A DNA stretch of 19,008 nt from Fidelibacterota bacterium. GTDB taxonomy: Bacteria; Marinisomatota; Marinisomatia; Marinisomatales; UBA1611. The translations under genes and the position numbers were made by a program. Under the pieces are notes generated by a model. That model saw nothing but the letters and a program-made list of their open reading frames with translations. It made no database searches and had not been told where the DNA came from. The first letter of the stretch is position 1, and every line of letters starts with the position of its first letter. The stretch is from NCBI GenBank assembly GCA_002722105.1, contig PBKF01000027.1, positions 1 through 19,008 on the forward strand, written 5' to 3'. This document shows positions 8,224 to 15,073 of the stretch, piece after piece.

Positions 8224-9807
8224 ATGAAAAAATGGAAAAGTTATAAAACGGAGATTTCCAACCAGAAATTTGATGCCATTATTATTGGGTCTGGAATTGG
8301 TGGTTTGTGTACAGCAGCTTTACTCAGCCTGAAGGGCAAAAGCGTATTAGTCCTAGAAAAACATTTTAAGATTGGTGGCTGGACACATACCTTTCGCAGA
8401 GATAAATATGAATGGGACGTGGGAATTCATTATATTGGTCAGGTTCATAAACCTAATTCTCCCGTACGTAGACTATTTGATCTTATCACAGATAAAAAAT
8501 TACAATGGTCGCCAATGGATAAGAATTATGACAGGATTATTTTTCCGGATAAATCATATAATTTTGTTGCCCCGCGAGAACAGTTTATTGATGATATGAT
8601 TTCTTATTTCCCGAAGGAAGAATCAGGAATTATGGCTTATATGAACATCTTGGATGAAGTTGCCTACAGTTCTAGGTCATATTTTAGTAACAAAGCACTG
8701 CCCGAATTAATAGGTTACCTGACTTATCCATTTATGACAAGAAAATTCTTATCCTATTCGGATCGTACAACACTTGAAGTTCTTTCCGGCCTGACTGATG
8801 ATCAAAAATTAATTGGTGTGCTTACAGGTCAGTGGGGAGATCATGGCCTGCCTCCTGCGCAGAGCAGTTTTGCTATGCATGCAATGGTTAATCGTCATTA
8901 TCTTGATGGGGGTAACTACCCGACGGGTTCATCAAGGAGTATTGGAGAAAGGATTTCTGATATGATTGAAAAAAAGGATGGTATTCTTGCAGTAAATGCA
9001 GATGTAGATCAAATTAAAATTTATAATGGTAGAGCAGTGGGTGTGATCATGAAAAATGGAGATGAAATTGAAGCAGATACTGTTGTTAGTAACGCTGGTG
9101 TGGTAAATACAATTCAAAAACTATTGGACCATAAACAAGTTGGTAGAAGTTTAGTAAATAAACTGCAAAAAGTTGAAAAAACAAAAAGCTATGTTTGTCT
9201 ACATATAGGGCTTAATCAATCCGCACAAAATTTAGGAATAAGCAATACCAATCTATGGATCTATCCTAACTATGATCATGATAAGAATGTTCAGACCTAT
9301 CTTGAGAATCCTGATACAGATTTTCCGGTCTTATATGTTTCTTTTCCATCTGCAAAGGATCTTGATTGGGATAAAACTCATGCTGGGTTTGCAACGATGG
9401 AAGCCATTACCCTAAGTACATGGGAACAGTACACTAAATGGCAAAAACTTCCATGGAGAAATCGTGGAGATGACTATGAAGATCAAAAAGAGAGTTTATC
9501 TAACAGGATACTTGATATTGTTTTTAAACATGTGCCTGGCATTGATCAAGCTCTAGATTACAAAGAACTTTCAACACCTTTGACCGTACGTGATTTAGCC
9601 AATTATCAAATAGGGGAAATGTATGGGATTAATCATGACCCCCAGCGTTTTCGTCAGCGTTGGTTACGCCCTAAGTCCGATGTCAAGAATCTATTTTTTA
9701 CAGGACAAGATATCACAACAGTTGGTGTAACTAGTGCACTCTTCTCGGGCCTCTTGACTGCTTCTGCCATTTTAAAAGAAAATTTGACCTATTTAATAAA
9801 GGCCTAG
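8224..9807 (+). CDS. FAD-dependent carotenoid desaturase/retinol-saturase-like oxidoreductase
   Basis: The 527-residue protein has an N-terminal dinucleotide-binding fold, DAIIIGSGIGGL (GxGxxG at 22-27), with E45 of VLVLEKH as the ribose-binding acid. GGWTHTFRRDKYEWDVGIHYIG (from 51) is the block typical of the all-trans-retinol 13,14-reductase/phytoene desaturase group. The C-terminal FAD motif FFTGQDITTVGVTSALFSGL is intact. DGGNYPTGSSRSI in the middle also fits this family. Members desaturate or saturate polyene or other lipid-like substrates; the substrate here is unknown and no carotenoid genes adjoin it. The start at 8224 leaves about 15 residues before the Rossmann strand and has only a weak AG-rich upstream stretch. 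Confidence 0.9.
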   Translation: MKKWKSYKTEISNQKFDAIIIGSGIGGLCTAALLSLKGKSVLVLEKHFKIGGWTHTFRRDKYEWDVGIHYIGQVHKPNSPVRRLFDLITDKKLQWSPMDKNYDRIIFPDKSYNFVAPREQFIDDMISYFPKEESGIMAYMNILDEVAYSSRSYFSNKALPELIGYLTYPFMTRKFLSYSDRTTLEVLSGLTDDQKLIGVLTGQWGDHGLPPAQSSFAMHAMVNRHYLDGGNYPTGSSRSIGERISDMIEKKDGILAVNADVDQIKIYNGRAVGVIMKNGDEIEADTVVSNAGVVNTIQKLLDHKQVGRSLVNKLQKVEKTKSYVCLHIGLNQSAQNLGISNTNLWIYPNYDHDKNVQTYLENPDTDFPVLYVSFPSAKDLDWDKTHAGFATMEAITLSTWEQYTKWQKLPWRNRGDDYEDQKESLSNRILDIVFKHVPGIDQALDYKELSTPLTVRDLANYQIGEMYGINHDPQRFRQRWLRPKSDVKNLFFTGQDITTVGVTSALFSGLLTASAILKENLTYLIKA

Positions 9808-9967
9808 AATGATAATTATAGAATTAGATATGAAGTTATTTTTTTAGAACAATAGGTTTTTCTATATATTTTTTCATGGAGAGAAATTGATCATAATGTT
9901 AGAATAGGTAATAATATTAATTTAATTTTTGATAAGAATTTTTAATGAATAAACAAAAAGTTATAAG

Positions 9968-10852
9968 ATGAAAAAACATATTTTAACGGCAATTATAGTA
10001 ATTCTGGTTTTTAGTTGCCAGAAAGGGCCCACAGAATCGGTAGAAATGTCTGATGCAGAATTAATTCAGTCAATAATAGATGCAGTAAAAATTGATATAG
10101 CATTGAGTGAAATACCTGTACAATCTCAAACTATTTTACAAAGCAATTATGAATATGATGCTCTAGGTGCTAAAAAAGCATCCGGCTTGGGCTATGAAGT
10201 GGATCTTACTGGTTGCGGGCGCAGCTTAGGTGACAGAAAAGAATTTTATTTTAATCTGGAAGGCCGCAAGCTTGATCCTTATGATTATGGTAAAGATAGA
10301 GACAAAGATAATTGGGAGAGAGAAGGTGAAGAAGACTGGGAATGTTTTGATCTGATTCTTCCTGTCACCTTTATAATGCCGGACAGTTCTATTGTAACAG
10401 TTGCTAGTGATGATGAAGCTGGCTGGGAAGAAGTTAAGGCCTGGTATGAAGCTAACTCCGATGTAGATAAAAGACCTGAGCTAGAGTTTCCGGTAGATAT
10501 CTTATTTGGTGAAAACAGAACAATGACAGTCAATAATCAAGAAGAAATGAAAGGTGCTTATGCCTCCTGCCGTAAAGATGGCGATGATGTCGGTTTCAAT
10601 TGCGGAGCAATTGTCCTTCCTGTTACATATAATATGCCTGATGGCTCAACAATTATCATTGAAGATGAAGATGATTACGGTTCAATAAGAGAATGGCAGG
10701 TAAACAATCCTAATGTTGAAGGTGAGCCAACAATTCAATACCCAGTTGATGTAATCTTTCGAGTTGATGATGGTGAAATCACTGTGACAATTAACACTGA
10801 TGAAGAATACAGTGATGCAAAAAATCAATACTGTTCTTCGGGTAGAGATTAA
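9968..10852 (+). CDS. Lipoprotein with four internal PV-D/T beta-beta-alpha repeats, function unknown
   Basis: The 294-residue product has a lipoprotein-like signal (MKKHILTAIIVILVFSC) with lipidated C17 predicted; phenylalanine at -2 is unusual for a lipobox. Residues 18-125 are unassigned and include GYEVDLTGCG and an acidic, basic-mixed stretch. Residues 126-289 contain two copies of a cysteine-bounded unit (C126-C201 and C212-C289). Each copy splits again into two subunits starting LPVTF, FPVDI, LPVTY and YPVDV, followed by a D/G turn, a short strand of the TVxV type and an acidic helix. I recall similar repeated lipoproteins in marine FCB genomes but know of no assigned function. The protein is acidic. 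A terminator follows at 10880. Confidence 0.8.
   Translation: MKKHILTAIIVILVFSCQKGPTESVEMSDAELIQSIIDAVKIDIALSEIPVQSQTILQSNYEYDALGAKKASGLGYEVDLTGCGRSLGDRKEFYFNLEGRKLDPYDYGKDRDKDNWEREGEEDWECFDLILPVTFIMPDSSIVTVASDDEAGWEEVKAWYEANSDVDKRPELEFPVDILFGENRTMTVNNQEEMKGAYASCRKDGDDVGFNCGAIVLPVTYNMPDGSTIIIEDEDDYGSIREWQVNNPNVEGEPTIQYPVDVIFRVDDGEITVTINTDEEYSDAKNQYCSSGRD
10343..10834 (+). repeat. Tandem repeat region coding two homologous cysteine-bounded units
   Basis: Codons 126-201 and 212-289 of the lipoprotein encode two alignable units of about 76-78 residues (LILPVTFIMPDSS against IVLPVTYNMPDGS, and EFPVDILF against QYPVDVIF). The repeat is clear at protein level and weak at DNA level, so the duplication is old. 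Confidence 0.75.
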
Positions 10853-10879
10853 ATTACTTTTTGATTTATTTTAAAAAGT

Positions 10880-10917
10880 AAACACTAAACCCCACATTCG
10901 TGGTGTTTAGTGTTTTT
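10880..10917 (+). terminator. Rho-independent terminator after the repeat lipoprotein
   Basis: Arms 10880-10890 (AAACACTAAAC) and 10905-10915 pair perfectly. After one C-T mismatch, CCAC (10892-10895) pairs with GTGG (10900-10903) around an ATTC loop. The descending arm ends in TTTTT. It starts 28 bases after the stop and separates this gene from the lipoproteins that follow. Confidence 0.88.
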
Positions 10918-10963
10918 AGGATAATCAGTAAATTAAGGTTTAATAATTTCAAAAATTTAAACA

Positions 10964-11320
10964 TTGAAAAAATCAACCATATTACGAATCCTTTTCTGTT
11001 TTGGGTTACTTATAACAAGTTGCGCTCACAACTATGAACCCACAATCAGCTCCATTACTGCAGACCCAAATCCTGTAGCCCCTAGTGGTGTTGTTACCCT
11101 GATCTGCAATGCCAGCGATGACGATGAATCAAACATTTTTAGAGATGAAAGTTTAAGCTATAGCTGGTTTGCTGCTTTTGGTGAAATCGAAATAGGAGAT
11201 GAACAGCATACCGTTACCTGGACTGCTCCTGAAATCCCGGGGATATTTTCAATTTCATGTACAGTTGCAGATCAAAATAATGGTCTGGATATTGCAACAG
11301 TTGACATTGCTGTAGAATGA
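10964..11320 (+). CDS. Small PKD/Ig-like domain lipoprotein (TTG start)
   Basis: The 118-residue product starts at a TTG giving MKKSTILRIL and carries the lipobox ITSC with lipidated C20. The rest is a single PKD/Ig-like domain: ISSITADPNPVAPSGVVTLICNASD, LSYSWFAAFG, VTWTAPEIPGIFSISCTVAD. Two cysteines (in LICNA and ISCTV) could form the domain disulfide. It is homologous to the N-terminal domain of the next gene and overlaps it by 4 bases (ATGA, 11317-11320), which suggests translational coupling. Such domains usually mediate surface or protein contacts; no enzymatic residues are apparent. Confidence 0.8.
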   Translation: MKKSTILRILFCFGLLITSCAHNYEPTISSITADPNPVAPSGVVTLICNASDDDESNIFRDESLSYSWFAAFGEIEIGDEQHTVTWTAPEIPGIFSISCTVADQNNGLDIATVDIAVE

Positions 11321-12333
11321 AATATTTTAAAATTCATCTTTATATTTCATTTATTCTAATTATTATTTTGGGATGTGAGATGCCTAATGAATCAGTTGAA
11401 CTCCTATCTTTAGTAGCGAGTGACTCTGTGGCACTTTCTGGTGATACCGTGGTATTAGCGTGTGAAGCCCAGGATGGAGATGGAGATAATATATCTTACA
11501 GTTGGGTAGCGGGCGATGGTGAATTATCTGTTGATAAAGATACTGCTAGGTGGATTGCACCAGGTAGGAGTGGGTATTATCATATTACGTGCAAAGTAAG
11601 TGATGGCTTAGGTGCATCTGATGGAGCAAGTATAACGATACGTGTTGAAGGCGGAGTAATTCAAGGAAAAATTACCAATGCAGTAAACGGAGAAAATGTG
11701 CCAAATTCTACAATAACGATCCTTGATAACACTGCCACGACAAATGAAGATGGTGAATATAAAATATATATTGGACTGCAAAATGGAGAATATCAGGTAA
11801 ATGCGGCACATGATTCATTTTGTCCATTTAACAGTTCTTTTCAAATCCCGGATGGAAATTCATTAACTCTATATGAATATAATTTTTCAATGAGCTCATT
11901 TCCTGAACCAGGTGAGATTAGAATGGTGTTAAACTGGGGTGCGACACCACCGGATTTAGACTCGCATCTTAAAACCCCTGAAATAGATGGGCAAGCATAT
12001 CATATAAATTATAGTAACCGTGGTAACGCCAATGCCGCTCCCTTCACAACTCTGGACATAGATGACACCGATGGATTTGGTCCTGAAACAATTACAATAA
12101 AACAGTCTTTTACTGGGAATTATATTTATTATGTTCACCAATATTCATCATCCGAAAGTCTTCAAGAATCTGGAGGTGTTGTACAGATCTATAACAGTCC
12201 AGAATGTGATGGACTTTCAATACAAGTCTCCGAAGAAGGAGAAGGTCGATATTGGTATGTTTGTAACATCGATGGAGAAAATGGTGAAATATCTGTTGTA
12301 AATCAGATACAGGATTCAGCACCATCGAATTAA
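11317..12333 (+). CDS. Lipoprotein with PKD-like, carboxypeptidase-regulatory and YfaP/DUF2135-like domains
   Basis: The 338-residue product has lipobox ILGC (C20). Residues about 28-110 form a PKD-like domain close to that of the preceding gene (VVLACEAQDGDGDNISYSW, ARWIAPGRSGYYHITC). Residues about 113-192 resemble a carboxypeptidase regulatory-like fold (IQGKITNAVNGENVPNSTI, TTNEDGEY). Residues about 200-325 look like the YfaP/DUF2135 domain: MVLNWGATPPDLDSHL, LDIDDTDGFGPETITI and YIYYVHQYS. YfaP-type domains are surface or secreted modules of unknown biochemical role. Start and stop of neighbours overlap by 4 bases upstream and leave 26 bases downstream to the M23 gene, so the three are likely one operon. 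Confidence 0.83.
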   Translation: MKYFKIHLYISFILIIILGCEMPNESVELLSLVASDSVALSGDTVVLACEAQDGDGDNISYSWVAGDGELSVDKDTARWIAPGRSGYYHITCKVSDGLGASDGASITIRVEGGVIQGKITNAVNGENVPNSTITILDNTATTNEDGEYKIYIGLQNGEYQVNAAHDSFCPFNSSFQIPDGNSLTLYEYNFSMSSFPEPGEIRMVLNWGATPPDLDSHLKTPEIDGQAYHINYSNRGNANAAPFTTLDIDDTDGFGPETITIKQSFTGNYIYYVHQYSSSESLQESGGVVQIYNSPECDGLSIQVSEEGEGRYWYVCNIDGENGEISVVNQIQDSAPSN

Positions 12334-12359
12334 GTGTTGAAAAAACAAAGAAAAGATAA

Positions 12360-14708
12360 ATGCTTAAACATATTTTCCAATTCATAATAATCTCAACATT
12401 CTTTATTCCAAAATCCTTTGGTAGAGATCATATTCAAGTTGGTGGTAAAGTTCCTTTACAACCATCCCATCAGCCTAATTGCCTTACTGAAAATGAAAGA
12501 CAACATATCATGGAAAATTCTATTGATGTTGAATTTACTTCTCGGGATACTGTTATGTTCCATCAACCTGTGGGAAATGGAGGTATGATGAATGGTGATA
12601 AAAATTATATCACAAATTATGTGGATGAGAATCCTTCAAATGGTTGGATAGAAGACTACAACTGTTATTTTGTGACTTATGATGGGCATTGGGGAACTGA
12701 TATTGCTGTAAGTGGATTTTATTATATGGACGAAATGACTACACCAATCCTTGCCGCTGCTCGTGGTGTTGTAATCTACACCCATGATGGTGAATTTGAT
12801 CGCTGGACTTATTGGAGTAATAATGCTATCAGTAATACTGTCGGGCTACAACATACAGATGGAACTCGAACTTATTATTTACATATGAAAAAGAACTCTG
12901 TTGCGGTGTCATTAGGAGATACTGTTCAGATTGGTGACACATTGGGTTTTATTGGTAGTTCTGGGTTTTCTGATGGCCCGCATCTGCATTTTGAAGTAAA
13001 TACGGAAAATTGGAATTTAATTGATCCTTGGGAAGGCGAATGTGGCATGGGAGAAACTCGATGGGTGGAACAGCTTCCATTTATTGGTGATTCTTCAGCT
13101 TATCCCCAACGGGTATTTCGACATTTGAATACAGCATACCCAGCCCAGAATGATGATGAATATTCATATATTGTTTCAGAAAATATTCCGTCTTTAACTC
13201 GTATTAATCCAGGTGAAAGTTATATGTCCTTAGTTGCTGTTAGAAACCTTTACGCTGAAGATACTTTAACTTGGAGATGGTATAAAGATGGTACATTTGT
13301 TGACCAGTTTTCATTTGTTCCTGGGCAGACACAATCGTGGTACCAAGGTGCGCCTTATTATGCCACATCATATTGGTGGATTAATGATATTTGGTCTCCT
13401 TTAAATGAAAATGTAGGTGAATGGGAAGAAAGAATTTTTATTAATGGTACCTTATCTGGGCAAAAGTCATTCATTTGCGATACACAACCTAACCAAATAC
13501 CTATGGTAGTTTCTCATGAGTACGATGTCGAATTAGGACATACAATCACAGGTGAATTTGAGATTGAAGACGATGGAGATGCATTTTGGTTTAATCTTGA
13601 ATCAGATCCTATTAGTGGAGGAACTGTGGAAGTCTATGGTGGTAGAAGAAGAAAATTCAGTTATACTGCACCTTCAGATTATGTTGGGACAGATGTTATT
13701 GGTGTTTCCGCAGTGGACGATCGAGGAGTTTCAGGGCCAATGTCGTTTATATTATTTAATATAACAGGGATTGGGTTAACAAATTTGAATATTGAATCAT
13801 CCTATGTACCTGTTCATTCAGATAGCGTTAGCATATCAGCGGTAATGGTTGGAAATAACGAAGATATTGTAATAAAAGCTATGATATATAATGAATTAAG
13901 TAATGTAACCTATGAACAAGAATTAACTGAAACGGAAGAGGATTGGCGTACTTATTTCACCCCGGAGGATGAATCATTTTTTTCCGTTGACGTATTACTC
14001 TTAAATAATGATGAAGGCGATACAATCACTTATGAAGATGTGGGAAATTTTACATCAGTTGGCCCATTAACAATATCATTCAATGAAATATTAGCAGGAG
14101 AGCCAGGTAGTACCTTGGCTTCAGAGTATTCTGTCAAAAACCAAAGTGATTCTATCGACGTTTCTGATGTTTTTTTATTGTTCTTTCCTGACAGTAGTTC
14201 TTGTCTAGAAAATTACTCACAGAACTTTGTTTATTTAGGGGATATTGGAGCAGGAGATTCGGTGGTATCAATTCAAGGAATTTTTGTTGCAGTCTTAGGT
14301 GATGATTGTAATGGTCAAACACTTATTCCATTCCAAGCAGTCATTGGATCAAACCAAAAAAATTATTGGATAGAAAATTTTGAAATTAATATTTTAGAAT
14401 TATCAGTAAAGGATAAGATACTAACTCCAGACAATTATCAATTAAAAGATGCTTATCCAAATCCTTTTAATCCGGTTACAACAATTGAATATGGCATACC
14501 TGAGGCTGCAAATGTAAAAATTTTAGTTTATAGTCTTTTAGGCCAAAAAGTGAGAATCTTGGAGTTTTCGCAAAAGGAAGCGGGATACTATACTACTCAG
14601 TGGGATGGTACGAATCAACATGGCGAGTCAGTATCAGCCGGAATGTATTTCTATAGGTTTCAAACTGAAGATTTTTCAGATACGAAGAAAATAATTCTGT
14701 TAAAATAA
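12360..14708 (+). CDS. Secreted M23 (LytM-like) peptidase with Ig-like domains and C-terminal sorting domain
   Basis: The 782-residue product has a signal peptide (about 1-21). The M23 zinc-peptidase core spans about 100-225 and keeps the expected residues: H110 and D114 in HWGTDIA, H175 in YYLHMK and H208/H210 in GPHLHFEV, with turn GDTLGFIGSSG. M23 enzymes cut peptidoglycan cross-bridges or other glycine-rich peptides outside the cytoplasm. Residues about 250-370 are unassigned and tryptophan-rich. Residues about 380-468 look like a cadherin/Ig-like repeat (DYVGTDVIGVSAVDDRG). Residues about 695-782 form a FlgD-like sorting domain (YPNPFNPVTTIEYGIP, YSLLGQK, SAGMYFYRF) ending KKIILLK. Large size and the sorting tail suggest a surface or released enzyme rather than a cell-division amidase activator. 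Confidence 0.9.
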   Translation: MLKHIFQFIIISTFFIPKSFGRDHIQVGGKVPLQPSHQPNCLTENERQHIMENSIDVEFTSRDTVMFHQPVGNGGMMNGDKNYITNYVDENPSNGWIEDYNCYFVTYDGHWGTDIAVSGFYYMDEMTTPILAAARGVVIYTHDGEFDRWTYWSNNAISNTVGLQHTDGTRTYYLHMKKNSVAVSLGDTVQIGDTLGFIGSSGFSDGPHLHFEVNTENWNLIDPWEGECGMGETRWVEQLPFIGDSSAYPQRVFRHLNTAYPAQNDDEYSYIVSENIPSLTRINPGESYMSLVAVRNLYAEDTLTWRWYKDGTFVDQFSFVPGQTQSWYQGAPYYATSYWWINDIWSPLNENVGEWEERIFINGTLSGQKSFICDTQPNQIPMVVSHEYDVELGHTITGEFEIEDDGDAFWFNLESDPISGGTVEVYGGRRRKFSYTAPSDYVGTDVIGVSAVDDRGVSGPMSFILFNITGIGLTNLNIESSYVPVHSDSVSISAVMVGNNEDIVIKAMIYNELSNVTYEQELTETEEDWRTYFTPEDESFFSVDVLLLNNDEGDTITYEDVGNFTSVGPLTISFNEILAGEPGSTLASEYSVKNQSDSIDVSDVFLLFFPDSSSCLENYSQNFVYLGDIGAGDSVVSIQGIFVAVLGDDCNGQTLIPFQAVIGSNQKNYWIENFEINILELSVKDKILTPDNYQLKDAYPNPFNPVTTIEYGIPEAANVKILVYSLLGQKVRILEFSQKEAGYYTTQWDGTNQHGESVSAGMYFYRFQTEDFSDTKKIILLK

Positions 14709-14711
14709 AAC

Positions 14712-14750
14712 AGCCTTCCGTTTTCTCTTCGTTAGGGAAAACAAAAGGCT
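14712..14750. terminator. Hairpin after the M23 gene, terminator best formed on the minus strand
   Basis: AGCCTT (14712-14717) pairs with AAGGCT (14745-14750), and after a 2x2 internal loop GTTTTC (14720-14725) pairs with GAAAAC (14737-14742). On the plus strand only TTGTT follows. On the minus strand the hairpin is followed by TGTTTTATTTTA, a better T-run. It may end the M23 transcript or stop minus-strand transcription from the htpG side. Confidence 0.5.
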
Positions 14751-14776
14751 TGTTCCATCCTAGCCTAGCAAAGGGC

Positions 14777-14822
14777 GGGGCATAACTCACGGAGGTAAGT
14801 TATATTGTATGAATTATGCCCC
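14777..14822. repeat. REP/terminator-like hairpin of copy A
   Basis: A 13-bp stem with one C-A mismatch encloses a 20-nt loop. On the minus strand that mismatch is a G-U pair. On the plus strand the stem is followed by TTTCTTT, so it could also help end the M23 transcript, whose stop is 69 bases upstream. The core resembles REP-type palindromes of the form AATT-x-GCCCCTACA known from several phyla. Confidence 0.7.
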
Positions 14823-14913
14823 TTTCTTTACATACCAAACAACACCCAAACAGATGTGTCTTAAGTGATATACGCACCAAAATCAATCTTTCCCTATGGT
14901 CATTTTTAAGGAA

Positions 14914-14927
14914 GTGATCTCCATCAC
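14914..14927. promoter_or_regulatory. Palindrome GTGAT-N4-ATCAC (CRP/FNR-like or RNA stem), copy A
   Basis: GTGA-TCTCCA-TCAC fits the half-site spacing of CRP/FNR-family operators (TGTGA-N6-TCACA). It is one base different from the copy at 17124. No regulator gene is nearby, so operator function is inferred. It could instead be an RNA stem. Confidence 0.4.
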
Positions 14928-14977
14928 ATTTTCCTACTCAACAATAATTTTATAGAAGTAAAAAAAATTATATTTTT

Positions 14978-14999
14978 CCATGATCAAGGTGGTTTTTTT
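14978..14999 (+). terminator. Weak T-run terminator/attenuator candidate before htpG
   Basis: CCAT (14978-14981) can pair with GTGG (14989-14992, one U-G). Alternatively CCATC (14921-14925) can pair with GGTGG (14988-14992). Seven T bases follow at 14993-14999, 74 bases before the htpG start. The stem is short, so efficiency is doubtful. Confidence 0.35.
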
Positions 15000-15073
15000 C
15001 TATAAACAATTTTTAACTTCCTCGCTGTTCGCATTCCCTTTTTTATTAAAATTGTAAAAACTTAGGAAAATCA

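Larger units (their letters stand above)
14777..14999 (+). repeat. Duplicated intergenic element, copy A (upstream of htpG)
   Basis: It shares ordered blocks with copy B at 16987-17203. The 5' arm is GGGGCATAACTCA (14777-14789), the 3' arm TGAATTATGCCCC (14810-14822), then TACATAC (14829), CCCAAACAG (14845), ATATACG (14868) and GTGATCTCCATCAC (14914-14927), then a GGTGG plus T-run at 14988-14999. From the first G to the end of the palindrome both copies measure exactly 151 bases. Loop and linker sequences differ, so this is an old or functionally constrained duplication. Strand is given as that of the downstream gene and is not certain. Confidence 0.8.
14709..15073. other. Long intergenic region upstream of htpG
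   Basis: This 365-base gap holds a hairpin after the M23 gene (14712-14750), the first copy of the duplicated element (14777-14999) and an AT-rich stretch of 74 bases leading to htpG. AGGA at 15064-15067, six bases before the htpG ATG, is its likely ribosome binding site. No CIRCE-type inverted repeat for HrcA is present. Confidence 0.7.

Noticed and set aside
14709..15073. CIRCE/HrcA or heat-shock operator upstream of htpG
   Set aside because: No TTAGCACTC-N9-GAGTGCTAA-like sequence was found in the region.
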